Shown here one piece after another: positions 51,653 to 60,356 of a stretch of DNA of 64,000 bases (position 1 is the first letter of the stretch; every line of letters begins with the position of its first letter). The translations under genes and the position numbers were made by a program. A model generated the notes under the pieces. The model had not been told where the DNA came from. It saw only the letters and a list, made by a program, of their open reading frames with translations, and searched no databases. The stretch is from Halomarinibacterium sp041392205 (GTDB lineage Bacteria > Bacteroidota > Bacteroidia > Flavobacteriales > Flavobacteriaceae). The stretch is taken from NCBI GenBank assembly GCA_041392205.1, contig JAWKMO010000008.1, positions 62,001 through 126,000 on the forward strand. Reading direction: 5' to 3'.

Positions 51653-52706
51653 ATGGTTGTATCGATAAATTCAGAACCGCACAAAAGCGAATTTAATACA
51701 CTATTAAATTCGACAATTGAGAATTAAATTCTCATTCCAAAAATTCACCCAAGAAAATAGAACAACTAAGGGAAATAAATTAGAACCTTATGTTTGTGAT
51801 TTAATGGCTGACTTAGCAATCGGAACCCCATTTGAAAATTCAATTGAGCTTATCGGTGGTCAAAATTCCTGATATTATTGCTAAACGCTTTTATGGAATC
51901 GAGGTGAAAACTACAACACAAAATCATTGGAAAACTACGGGCAACAGCGTCTTGGAATCCACAAGAGTTGAAGATATAGAGCGTGTTTTTATGCTTTTGA
52001 AAACTTGGTAAACCAATTGAATTTAAATGCCGACCTTATGAGGAATGTTTATCAGAAATTGTTGTTACACATTCGCCCTCGGTATTTGATTGATATGAAT
52101 TTGGAAAAAGGGGAAACGATTTTTGATAAAATTAATATTTCTTATGATACTTTAAGGAATAAGAAAAACCCTATAAAGTCTTTTACAGATTATTATAAGA
52201 GTAAGCTAAAACCTGGACAAGACCTCTGGTGGATAGACCAAAACAATGAAAAGGCTAGCAACCTTGTCATTAACATTTGGAATAATTTAGGCGCAACAGA
52301 AAAAGCAAGATATAAAAAACAAGGCGATGGTTTTTTCCAGAAGTTTTTAGTAATAGAGGTGATAAATTTGCTCGACTTGCCATTTGGCTTGTTACTCAAG
52401 AAGCCATTGTTTGTCCAAATATTAGAGATTTATTTACTGCAGGTGGAAAAGATAATTATGTAATTAAAAACAAAACCTACAAAAACATACCAGAATTTAT
52501 ATTAAGCTGTTTGAAAATATTAATTCAATATTGAAATTTTACTTAATACTTCTGCTAATGAATTGACAGAATTCTGGAATAAGAAAACTAGCGAAAACAA
52601 TAAGATAATTGATTGGATTAATTTAGTAGATGATAATTCTATAACTGTTCCTAACGCCCAGCATTTAAATATTAAGCAAATGTTGAGGGAAATACTTTTT
52701 AGCTAG
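51653..52706 (+). pseudogene. Type II restriction endonuclease, PD-(D/E)XK-like, frame broken
   Basis: Starts with ATG at 51653, one base after the methyltransferase stop. Assembled from three frames, it reads as about 350 residues. The catalytic pattern is FPDIIAKRFYGIEVKTTT (PD...ExK), preceded by GNKLEPYVCDLMADLA. Shifts occur near 51720, 51860, 52000, 52330 and 52480; the shift near 51866 is two homopolymers each one base short. The gene order (methyltransferase then nuclease, abutting) is that of a type II system. The recognition site cannot be deduced. Confidence 0.7.
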
Positions 52707-52728
52707 TGAATTAATTATCGTTAAGTTA

Positions 52729-53073
52729 TTATTTCTTCTTCCTCGGACTAGCAGGTAACGACATCACATACTCATAACACTCATTGAGGTATGCAGAAAG
52801 TAGTTTTAAATCTTTAAATAGTTCATTGGGCACCAATACATAATCTTTCATCACAGCACCGTAGGATTTATAAATGGTAGTATTGTATTTTTCTTTAAAG
52901 GCTTCTTGCGATTCTTTGGAGAGTCTCAAGCCTAATTCTCCATTTTTATTGAGTAAGGCAAACATATGGGTATTGGCAGCGCAATACGGCATGGTTTTTC
53001 CCAAACGTTCAAACTTTGGATTTAGAGCAACCAATTCATCGAAGATGGCGAGATTTTTTTCCCAGGAATTCAT
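52729..53073 (-). CDS. TfoX/Sxy N-terminal-domain-like protein
   Basis: 114 residues. The pattern MFALLNKNGELGLRLSKE, then KSYGAVMKDYVLVPNELF and an ending YEYVMSLP, matches TfoX_N proteins, which are common stand-alone genes in Bacteroidota. In gammaproteobacteria TfoX regulates competence, but the single-domain bacteroidal form has no known role. Lys-rich C-terminus. Confidence 0.6.
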   Translation of the reverse strand: MNSWEKNLAIFDELVALNPKFERLGKTMPYCAANTHMFALLNKNGELGLRLSKESQEAFKEKYNTTIYKSYGAVMKDYVLVPNELFKDLKLLSAYLNECYEYVMSLPASPRKKK

Positions 53074-53141
53074 TTTAAATAAATTTTATTTAAAAATACT
53101 ACTTTTATAACTATTCAATTTTCCAACTATTTTTTTTTCGT

Positions 53142-53648
53142 ATGGGATATAATCAAAAGGCACTACATTATTGTGGTACACATACACAAAGGTTTTTACA
53201 AAAAAACTGTAAAAATTGTGGACAGGGAATGTGTTTTGAATGTTTGAAGAATCATGAGAGTTTTTGTCCGGAATGCATTATAGAGTTGGATTTGGGTCGC
53301 TTTAGCAAAAATCAGGTGAAGGAGGTTATGTGGATGGCTATCTCAGGAATTATTGGAATACTTCTTTTTTTTGGTTATCAATTCTTATTCAATGCATCTT
53401 TTAGTATTGCACCAACAGATTATTGGTATTTGTTACTTTCTTGGGTATTAGGGATTTCAATATTTGGAACCTATTACCTCTTAAGAGATTCTGAAATTTA
53501 CAAAGACTTTCAGAAACTTCCCTTGGTAGGTTTTAAGCTTACCATTTTATATCCCATATTGGTTACTTTAAGCACTGTCCCATTTTTCTACTTTCTTTAT
53601 CATTTATTGAGTATCCTCTGGAAAAGTGTAAGTAAAAAAAACATCTAA
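53142..53648 (+). CDS. Zinc-ribbon/B-box-like membrane protein
   Basis: 168 residues. The N-terminus has a Cys/His-rich zinc-binding module (HYCGTHTQ, CKNCGQGMCFEC, FCPECI) within about 55 residues, followed by four hydrophobic segments. Homologous small proteins in this phylum carry similar B-box-type zinc ribbons before membrane helices; the function is not known. Confidence 0.65.
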   Translation: MGYNQKALHYCGTHTQRFLQKNCKNCGQGMCFECLKNHESFCPECIIELDLGRFSKNQVKEVMWMAISGIIGILLFFGYQFLFNASFSIAPTDYWYLLLSWVLGISIFGTYYLLRDSEIYKDFQKLPLVGFKLTILYPILVTLSTVPFFYFLYHLLSILWKSVSKKNI

Positions 53649-53668
53649 AACAATAGGGATGGCAGCGA

Positions 53669-53787
53669 GTTACCATGTAACGCGTACAGCCCGGTGCGCC
53701 CCTTAGACGCTGCTAAGGGACTGCTAGGGGCGCAATTGCCCATAGAAAACTGACACCATGTCAGCCACTTTGCCATGGCATAATCAT
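53669..53787 (+). promoter_or_regulatory. Structured leader/promoter region upstream of dnaK
   Basis: Intergenic 53649-53844 has several inverted repeats: GTTAC/GTAAC (53669-53681), CCTTAG/CTAAGG (53701-53718), a competing GCGCCCC/GGGGCGC stem (53696-53702 and 53727-53733), CTGACA/TGTCAG (53750-53764) and the perfect ten-base palindrome TGCCATGGCA (53771-53780). The latter runs into TGGCAT-N5-TTGA (53776-53789), which resembles a sigma-54 -24/-12 element with GA in place of GC. Local GC is much higher than around it. Probably regulatory for dnaK; mechanism unknown. Confidence 0.45.
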
Positions 53788-53844
53788 TGAAATAGGGTAA
53801 AAGAACTTAAGACAGAATTTTTTAAAATATATAACTATAATACT

Positions 53845-55752
53845 ATGAGTAAAATAATTGGAATCGACTTAGGAACTACCAACTCTTGCGTTTCGGTGAT
53901 GGAAGGTAGCGAACCTACCGTAATCCCAAATGCCGAAGGGAAACGTACCACGCCTTCGGTGATTGTGGAAGGAGGAGAGATTAAAAGGGTGATCCTGCCA
54001 AAAGCACAGGCGGTAACCAATCCTACCAAAACCATTTCTTCTATCAAACGTTTTATGGGGAACAAGTTTTCGAATCTGCTAAAGAGGCCGAAAGAGCTGT
54101 CATAAAGTAGTAAAAGGAGATAATGATACCTTCCGGTGGATATCGATGGACGTTTATATACCCCACAGGAATTGAGTGCGATGATTCTTCAGAAAATGAA
54201 GAAAACCGCCGAAGATTACCTAGGGCAAGATGTAACACGTGCCGTAATTACAGGCCTGCGTATTTTAATGACAGTCAGCGTCAAGCTACCAAAGAAGCTG
54301 GTGAAATTGCAGGATTAAAAGTAGAGCGTATCATTAATGAGCCTACCGCAGCTGCCTTGGCGTACGGATTAGATAAAAACATACCGATCAAAAATTGTGG
54401 TATTCGATTTTGGAGGGGAACGATGACGTTTCTATTTTGGAATTAGGTGACGGTGTTTTTTGAAGTATTGTCAACCGATGGAGATACCCATTTAGGAGGA
54501 GACGATGTAGATCAAAAAATTATTAACTGGTTGGCCGATGAGTTTCAAAAGAAGAAGATATGGATCTTCGAAAGACCCAATGGCTTTACAGCGTTTAAAA
54601 GAAGCGGCTGAAAAAGCTAAAATTGAGTTGTCTTCTTCTACCCAAACCGAAATCAACTTGCCCTATGTTACGGCTACCGCTAGTGGACCAAAACACTTAG
54701 TGAAAACGTTGAGCCGTGCCAAGTTTGAGCAGTTAATTGAAGATTTAGTAAAAAGAACCATTGCGCCTTGTGAAAAAGCCATGAAAGCGGCTGGATTAAG
54801 CAAAAGTGACATCGATGAAATCATCCTTGTAGGAGGTTCTACCCGTATTCCTGCAGTGCAAGAAGCGGTGGAGAAATTCTTTGGAAAGGCACCCAGCAAA
54901 GGGGTAAACCCAGATGAGGTAGTGGCTATTGGAGCCGCTATTCAAGGAGGGGTGTTAACTGGGGATGTAAAAGATGTCTTGTTACTAGACGTAACACCAC
55001 TTTCCTTAGGGATTGAAACGATGGGTAGCGTGATGACGAAACTTATTGATGCCAACACCACGATACCTACCAAGAAAAGCCAAGTGTTTAGTACGGCAGC
55101 AGACAATCAGCCGAGCGTAGAAATCCACGTATTGCAAGGCGAACGTCCTATGGCGGCAGATAACAAAACCATTGGTCGTTTTCACTTAGACGGGATTCCA
55201 CCAGCACCAAGAGGAACCCCTCAAATTGAAGTAACCTTCGATATTGACGCTAACGGAATTATTAAAGTAAGTGCGGAAGATAAAGCTACCGGTAAAAAAC
55301 AAGACATTCGTATTGAAGCTTCTTCTGGATTAACGGAAGAAGAAATTAAAAAGATGAAAGCCGATGCCGAAGCCAATGCCGAAGCCGATAAAAAAGCGAA
55401 AGAAAGCGTTGATAAAATTAACGAAGCCGATGCCATGATTTTCCAAACGGAAAAACAATTAAAAGAGTTTGGCGATAAGTTAAGCGATGATAAGAAAAAG
55501 CCAATTGAAGACGCTTTAGCGGATTTGAAAAAAGCCTACGAAACCAAAGATGTGGCTACCATACAGCCGGCGTTGGATAAAATTAACGAAGCATGGAAAG
55601 TGGCTAGTGAAGAAATGTACAAAGCACAAGCAGAGGCAGGGGGTCAAAGTGACCCAGCTGGACAAGCTCACTCAAATGCTGGAAGTAATGCAAGTTCGAA
55701 CGGACAAGAAGGTGCCGATGTTGAGGACGTAGACTTCGAAGAAGTGAAATAA
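53845..55752 (+). CDS. dnaK: Chaperone DnaK (Hsp70), frame broken by single-base indels in its first third
   Basis: ATP-dependent chaperone. MSKIIGIDLGTTNSCVSVMEG opens the protein; DIDGRLYTPQELSAM, INEPTAAALAYGLDK, then IILVGGSTRIPAVQ and the substrate-binding domain ending EDVDFEEVK follow. Shifts occur near 53990, 54003, 54072, 54105, 54255, 54380, 54420, 54470, 54555 and 54585, nearly all a homopolymer one base too short (for example A5 for A6 and G4 for G5). Corrected length ~635 residues. The 3' two thirds (from 54590) reads without interruption. Core gene, so consensus error is the best reading. Confidence 0.93.
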
Positions 55753-55843
55753 ATATTGGGTTGCTGAGTGACGCTGGATTTAGATACATCTTGCTTAAGC
55801 GAAACACTCAATCACCAGCGTTGTATCGAAGCAATATATAAAC

Positions 55844-55872
55844 AAAAACCCCCACCATTTGGTGGGGGTTTT
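55844..55872. terminator. Bidirectional terminator between dnaK and the Ser/Thr kinase
   Basis: Stem AAAACCCCCACC/GGTGGGGGTTTT (12 bp) with a four-base loop (ATTT), flanked by A and T runs. Serves dnaK on + and the convergent kinase gene on -. Confidence 0.85.
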
Positions 55873-55898
55873 ATTTTTAGTCAATTTAATTAAATATT

Positions 55899-57311
55899 TT
55901 AACTGCCAGTTTCTTTAAAAACCCTTAATAGTCTTTCAATCATAGATTTATATTGTTCTGGTGTTTTATTATGGTGTATACCAAGATGACCATCAAAATC
56001 TCCACGAATCTTATTTAGAATAGAAGTCTTTCTTGTTATTATAACTGATCCTTTCAAATATCTTTGAGCTTTTCTGTTTGAGATTGAGTTTAGGGTACTA
56101 TAAGAACCTTCACTATTTAAATAAAGTATTTCCTTGATATTATTTATAGATTCATCAATTATTGGATTAATTTGATTCAATTCAAGATAAAAGTAACTAA
56201 AATCCAAATTTCCTAATGATTCAAATATTAACTTTTTTGGACTAACAATATAGTAGTCATTAATAATCAAACAATTTTTCTCCTTAGCAATTTTAATGTC
56301 AGTCATATCAATTCCTCCGTGTTCTGGTAAAAATGCATAGTTCAATTGATCATATTCTTTAGAAATAAGTTGAAGGATATTGTTAATTTCTATTAGATTT
56401 GTCCAAGAAGAGTTTTCTGGTATAGAAACTGGAAATATTCTTGTTAAGCAATGTTCCCATTCATAATCATTTCTTTTTGCAAAAACAGAACTTGTATTAT
56501 ACCAGTTAGATAACCTAGAAGAAAATTCATAAGCATCTGGTCTTTTATTTGGATCATTATCAGTAGCATCAACAAATAATGATTCTAAGAGCACTAGAGA
56601 TTCATATCTCCATTCCCCAAATGATCGATATGGGTCATTAATTTTAAGATTGACAAAATTGTCAATAGAAATTGAACTTTTTAAAACATATTGACCTTCA
56701 AAACCAAATTTTTCCTTAGTAATTAAAATCCATAATGTTTTTGCAAATGAGTATATATCAGCTTTTTTAAATTGGGCAGAAGATGAAATTCTTTTCATTT
56801 CTGGAGCGATTGTCCAAATTGCTCCTATCTTCTCTTCCAGGTTCGATATCTTCTTCTTTTTTGGAAAATGTACAAGACCAAAATCTGAAAAGACAGGATG
56901 GCCATCAACAACTAAAATATTATCAGGTTTTATATCCCTATGAGTTATGTTTAAATCATGTAGTTGAACTAAAGTTTCTGCAAGCCTCAATATAATACTA
57001 TAAAATTGGGTATATGTTTTTGAACGGAGATATTCTTCTAACCTTTCTGCTAAAGGCATTAAATAATATGGGCGATTTGTTTCTGAAATAGTATCTGGTA
57101 GATTGTATTCAAAAATTTTTATAACTCCAGATATATTTCCCAATCGTTTTAGAACTTCAACTTCATCCTTAAATCTCTGATAAGCTTTATTATTTTTAGC
57201 ATTAGTTAATATTTTTACCGCATATGAAATTCCATCTTCATCATAAATACGATATACTTTTCCATTACCTCCTTTTCCAATTATTTCCTTTTTATCCCAA
57301 ATTAATTTCAT
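55899..57311 (-). CDS. Hanks-type serine/threonine protein kinase with a family-unassigned C-terminal region
   Basis: 470 residues. Kinase domain in the first ~280: glycine loop GKGGNGKVY, catalytic Lys in YAVKIL, HRDIKPDN loop near 130, DFG in FSDFGLVHF and APEM activation segment. No transmembrane helix or PASTA domain, unlike envelope-sensing kinases. The C-terminal ~190 residues are unassigned and rich in Ile/Asn. A perfect -7 box TAACTTTG lies upstream at 57341-57348 on the - strand. No phosphatase is adjacent, and the AT content seems higher than in the neighbours, which could mean transfer. Confidence 0.85.
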   Translation of the reverse strand: MKLIWDKKEIIGKGGNGKVYRIYDEDGISYAVKILTNAKNNKAYQRFKDEVEVLKRLGNISGVIKIFEYNLPDTISETNRPYYLMPLAERLEEYLRSKTYTQFYSIILRLAETLVQLHDLNITHRDIKPDNILVVDGHPVFSDFGLVHFPKKKKISNLEEKIGAIWTIAPEMKRISSSAQFKKADIYSFAKTLWILITKEKFGFEGQYVLKSSISIDNFVNLKINDPYRSFGEWRYESLVLLESLFVDATDNDPNKRPDAYEFSSRLSNWYNTSSVFAKRNDYEWEHCLTRIFPVSIPENSSWTNLIEINNILQLISKEYDQLNYAFLPEHGGIDMTDIKIAKEKNCLIINDYYIVSPKKLIFESLGNLDFSYFYLELNQINPIIDESINNIKEILYLNSEGSYSTLNSISNRKAQRYLKGSVIITRKTSILNKIRGDFDGHLGIHHNKTPEQYKSMIERLLRVFKETGS

Positions 57312-57340
57312 TTAATACTATTTAATTTTTTTGTCCAAAA

Positions 57341-57348
57341 CAAAGTTA
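57341..57348 (-). promoter_or_regulatory. -7 box of the Ser/Thr kinase gene
   Basis: TAACTTTG on the - strand, an exact match to TAnnTTTG, about 29 bases before the start codon. No clear TTG at the usual distance. Confidence 0.4.
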
Positions 57349-57456
57349 CCAAAACCCCTAACTATCTCAGTATAAAGTTGTAAACATTTCCACTTTGTTT
57401 TCCACAAAAAAATCGAGTAAAAAAGGGGTGTGTAAAAAGGTATAAACTTTTATAAG

Positions 57457-57464
57457 TACCTTTG
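57457..57464 (+). promoter_or_regulatory. -7 box of the small acidic protein/PAP2 operon
   Basis: TACCTTTG, exact match to TAnnTTTG, 19 bases before the ATG at 57484. The -33 element is not obvious. Confidence 0.4.
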
Positions 57465-57483
57465 TGGACTAATACTTTTGATT

Positions 57484-57711
57484 ATGGAACTACCTAAATT
57501 TCTTTTGGGCGATAATACCGATTATCCTGATGCCATCTTTGTCATTCATACTGAATTCCCTATGTTTATCATCAATCTTGAAAATGACGAAGTAGAATGG
57601 CTAGAAGAGTTTGATGACCATGACCAAAAAGAAATTGAAGCCGAAGCCGAAAACTACATTCGCGAAGCTACCGAATTCTACGATAGGGAAATAGCCCGTT
57701 ACGAAGAATAA
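57484..57711 (+). CDS. Small acidic protein of unknown function
   Basis: 75 residues from the ATG at 57484 (an upstream TTG at 57478 is in frame but less likely). Very acidic: VEWLEEFDDHDQKEIEAEAE with a helical C-terminus EATEFYDREIARYEE. Short proteins of this type are widespread in Flavobacteriaceae. Its stop overlaps the start of the PAP2 gene (TAATG), so they are translationally coupled; function unknown. Confidence 0.7.
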   Translation: MELPKFLLGDNTDYPDAIFVIHTEFPMFIINLENDEVEWLEEFDDHDQKEIEAEAENYIREATEFYDREIARYEE

Positions 57712-58277
57712 TGCTTGAAAAACTGCTTCAATACGACACGAACCTTTTTCTCTTTCTCAACAATTTAGGAAGCGAACCTTGGGACGGATTTTGGCTTTTT
57801 ATGACCGAAAAGTTTGCCTCCATTCCTCTGTATTTGCTGCTGTTATATCTAATCTGGAAGCACTTTAGTTGGAAAGGAACCTTGCTTGTTTTAGTAATTG
57901 TAGCATTAATGATTACCGCAACCGATCAACTGGCCAATTTGTTTAAATATGTATTGTTTCAACGTCCTAGACCCTGTAAAGTAGAAGCCTTACAAGACCA
58001 AATACGGTTTTTAGCAGCACACTGCGGGCGCTATGGCTATTTTTCGGCACATGCGGCCAGTAGTATGGCGGTAGCTGTTTTTGTGGGGTTGTTACTTAAA
58101 AAATACTACAAATATCTTCCGTTTATATTACTTTTTTGGGCTGTGATTATTGCTTATAGCCGTATTTATATTGGGGTGCATTACCCCTTGGATATTATTA
58201 CGGGAATGTTTTTTGGAGCTATTTTAGGCTGGGTATTTTATAAATTACAACTTTGGGCCACCAAAATGATATGGTAA
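57711..58277 (+). CDS. PAP2-superfamily membrane phosphatase
   Basis: 188 residues, about five membrane segments. Catalytic motifs of the PAP2/acid phosphatase fold are visible: KYVLFQRPRPCK near 83, FSAHAASSMAV near 107 (active-site His), and YSRIYIGVHYPLDIITG near 145. Typical substrates are undecaprenyl pyrophosphate or phosphatidic acid; a role with the envelope glycolipid genes is plausible but not shown. Confidence 0.9.
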   Translation: MLEKLLQYDTNLFLFLNNLGSEPWDGFWLFMTEKFASIPLYLLLLYLIWKHFSWKGTLLVLVIVALMITATDQLANLFKYVLFQRPRPCKVEALQDQIRFLAAHCGRYGYFSAHAASSMAVAVFVGLLLKKYYKYLPFILLFWAVIIAYSRIYIGVHYPLDIITGMFFGAILGWVFYKLQLWATKMIW

Positions 58278-58287
58278 GTTTAGTTAC

Positions 58288-58674
58288 TTACTTTTTCTCA
58301 AAAAGTGCTTTTATCTCGGGTTTTTGTAGCTCAATGATGGTAAATACTCCCAAAAGAATCCCCAGTACTCCGGTAATACAATTGAGTATTGCCACTACAA
58401 AAATGAATTGATAATGCCGTGTTTCTTTTAAGTATTTTGCAACAAGGAGATTCAAAATACCAAAAGCGATACAAAATAACAATCCTATCCCGCCAAAAAT
58501 AACAAATATAATTCCGGGATTAAATGCTACGTCCGGCTCATTTTCTAGGGTTGTAAAATTCATAAAAAACCAACCAAACCCTGCGTAGGCAATAAAAAGC
58601 AGCGAAAGTAAAAAGGTTAAGATGCCTTTAACAATAAAAAGGATTCGAAAAGTACCAAGGTTGTTTGAATTCAT
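58288..58674 (-). CDS. Small multi-pass membrane protein of unknown function
   Basis: 128 residues with three or four hydrophobic helices (ILFIVKGILTFLLSLLFIAYAGFGWFF, IIFVIFGGIGLLFCIAFGILNLLVA, FIFVVAILNCITGVLGILLGVF). No recognised domain. Convergent with the PAP2 gene, 10 bases apart. Similar small proteins are common in Flavobacteriaceae. Confidence 0.7.
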   Translation of the reverse strand: MNSNNLGTFRILFIVKGILTFLLSLLFIAYAGFGWFFMNFTTLENEPDVAFNPGIIFVIFGGIGLLFCIAFGILNLLVAKYLKETRHYQFIFVVAILNCITGVLGILLGVFTIIELQKPEIKALFEKK

Positions 58675-58721
58675 TTTTAAAATAGTTAGGTTATAAATTA
58701 GTTGATGGCAGTACTAAAAAG

Positions 58722-60356
58722 TTACATTTTAGTCAGTAAATACAAATCTCGCCACAATCTGGGACGATGCGTTCGATGCCCCGGTGCTTGCGGGTTCATA
58801 TCGTAGCGTGTGATTTTTTCAATTTTGTAGCCTTTAAAATAATTTCGGAAGCTAGCTTCATCGGCTTCCGCAACGAGTAATCCAAAACTAGCTTCTGTAG
58901 GAATGATTACCTCCAAATCTGTTTTTAATCTCTTGATCGATTTTCCGTAGTCCCAAATAAGCTCGGGAGAGAAACCACCAAATTCATACACAGCCATATT
59001 TGTTTTTTCTTGCCAATCATTCAGTTTGGATAATCCTTTAAATTCTGGGTTTACCGTGATTGTTTTAGATAAAGGCATTCCGAAGCATATTACGGCAACA
59101 ATAAAAGCAACAGTTAAATAGAAAACTAAGGAAATACGTTTGCGCTTTAGGTTTTTCAGTAATAAAACGCCCATGATAAACAATACAAGTGCCAGCAACA
59201 CAAACCAAATCCAATAACTACCGGAAAGCTGGTCTTTCAGGAAAAGATAGCCCCCTACTGGGAAAACAATTCCTATTAAAGCAATGAAGCCGAAGTTGAA
59301 ATAGATTGGATACGTTTCGCGTTTGTCTTTTATTTCAGAAAACCTTCGGAATAAATATTCTATATAAAATCCTGTATTCATTGCCAATGGAATAATCACG
59401 GGAAGCAAGTAGCGCACCTTTTTTTCGGGAATAAGGGATAATAAAATAACCGAACCCATCGTCCATAAAAAGGTAAATTGATAGGCTTTTTTATCGAACA
59501 CACGATTTTTTAAATACGGGTATAGCAATCCGATGAAGGCCGGAATGGTCCATACGCCACTTTGGGTAAAAAAGCTCCAGTAATAGTAAAAAGGCTTGGT
59601 TTCATAGCCTGCCCAGTTGCTAGTTTCTCTTTCGGTGATTTTGGCGACGGTTTCGGGATCAAAAGTATAGGTGTACCAATACCACCAGCCCGATAAAACG
59701 AATGAAATAACCAGAAATAAAAGTAGTGGTAGGATTAGGATTTTAAAATTTTTGTATTTATATACAATTCCGTAGGCAATCAAAAATGGCAATAACAATG
59801 CATACAACGAAACCGGTCCTTTGCTCATAAAGGAGCATCCAAAGAATAGTGCGGCAAGCAATGTATTTTGGTACTTTTTTTCTTCGGAAGAAAATAACAG
59901 ATACAAAAAGTAAATGCTCAACATCATAAAACTATGGGTAAAAATATCCCAATTGGCATCGCGCCCAGCAGTTACAATATAAAAGGAAGTCACCATCACC
60001 AATCCGCTAATAAAGGCATAGCGAATATCCTTCGTGATTTTTTGTAGTAATTTATAAGAAGATAGCACTAAAACCAATCCCATAATGGCAGCTGGTAATC
60101 GAAGCGCAAAAAGGCTTTTTAATCCAAAAAGCATGCCAGAAAAAGCCGTGAGCCAAGTAGGCAGAGGCGGTTTGGCATAGCGTGGCTCTCCGTTCATGGT
60201 GGTAAGGAGCCAATGCCCATCTTGTATCATTTCGCGGGCAGTGATAAAGTTTCTCGCTTCCATGATATTCACAAAAATGGCATCGAGATTTGCCATAAAA
60301 ACGAGGACTGAAATTATAGCTAATAGTAATAACGGATGTTTATTCAGAAACCTCAT
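58722..60356 (-). CDS. ArnT-like (PMT_2) glycosyltransferase
   Basis: 544 residues with about 10-12 transmembrane helices. N-terminal first loop contains ITAREMIQDGHWLLTTMNGEPRYAKPPLPTW, the GT83/ArnT-type pattern with acidic residue and periplasmic Lys/Pro motif. ArnT uses undecaprenyl-phosphate-linked aminoarabinose; the donor here is inferred. Start overlaps the LAB_N gene end by 17 bases, and the GT2 gene precedes that, giving a small operon for lipid-linked sugar transfer. Confidence 0.85.
   Translation of the reverse strand: MRFLNKHPLLLLAIISVLVFMANLDAIFVNIMEARNFITAREMIQDGHWLLTTMNGEPRYAKPPLPTWLTAFSGMLFGLKSLFALRLPAAIMGLVLVLSSYKLLQKITKDIRYAFISGLVMVTSFYIVTAGRDANWDIFTHSFMMLSIYFLYLLFSSEEKKYQNTLLAALFFGCSFMSKGPVSLYALLLPFLIAYGIVYKYKNFKILILPLLLFLVISFVLSGWWYWYTYTFDPETVAKITERETSNWAGYETKPFYYYWSFFTQSGVWTIPAFIGLLYPYLKNRVFDKKAYQFTFLWTMGSVILLSLIPEKKVRYLLPVIIPLAMNTGFYIEYLFRRFSEIKDKRETYPIYFNFGFIALIGIVFPVGGYLFLKDQLSGSYWIWFVLLALVLFIMGVLLLKNLKRKRISLVFYLTVAFIVAVICFGMPLSKTITVNPEFKGLSKLNDWQEKTNMAVYEFGGFSPELIWDYGKSIKRLKTDLEVIIPTEASFGLLVAEADEASFRNYFKGYKIEKITRYDMNPQAPGHRTHRPRLWRDLYLLTKM

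Noticed and set aside
50306..52706. Mobile element carrying the restriction-modification genes
   Set aside because: No transposase, integrase, tRNA gene or flanking repeat was found next to it.
53985..54590. Programmed ribosomal frameshifting in dnaK
   Set aside because: Ten shifts at plain homopolymers without slippery-site and stimulator structure, in a gene with no such mechanism in other bacteria; sequencing error explains it better.
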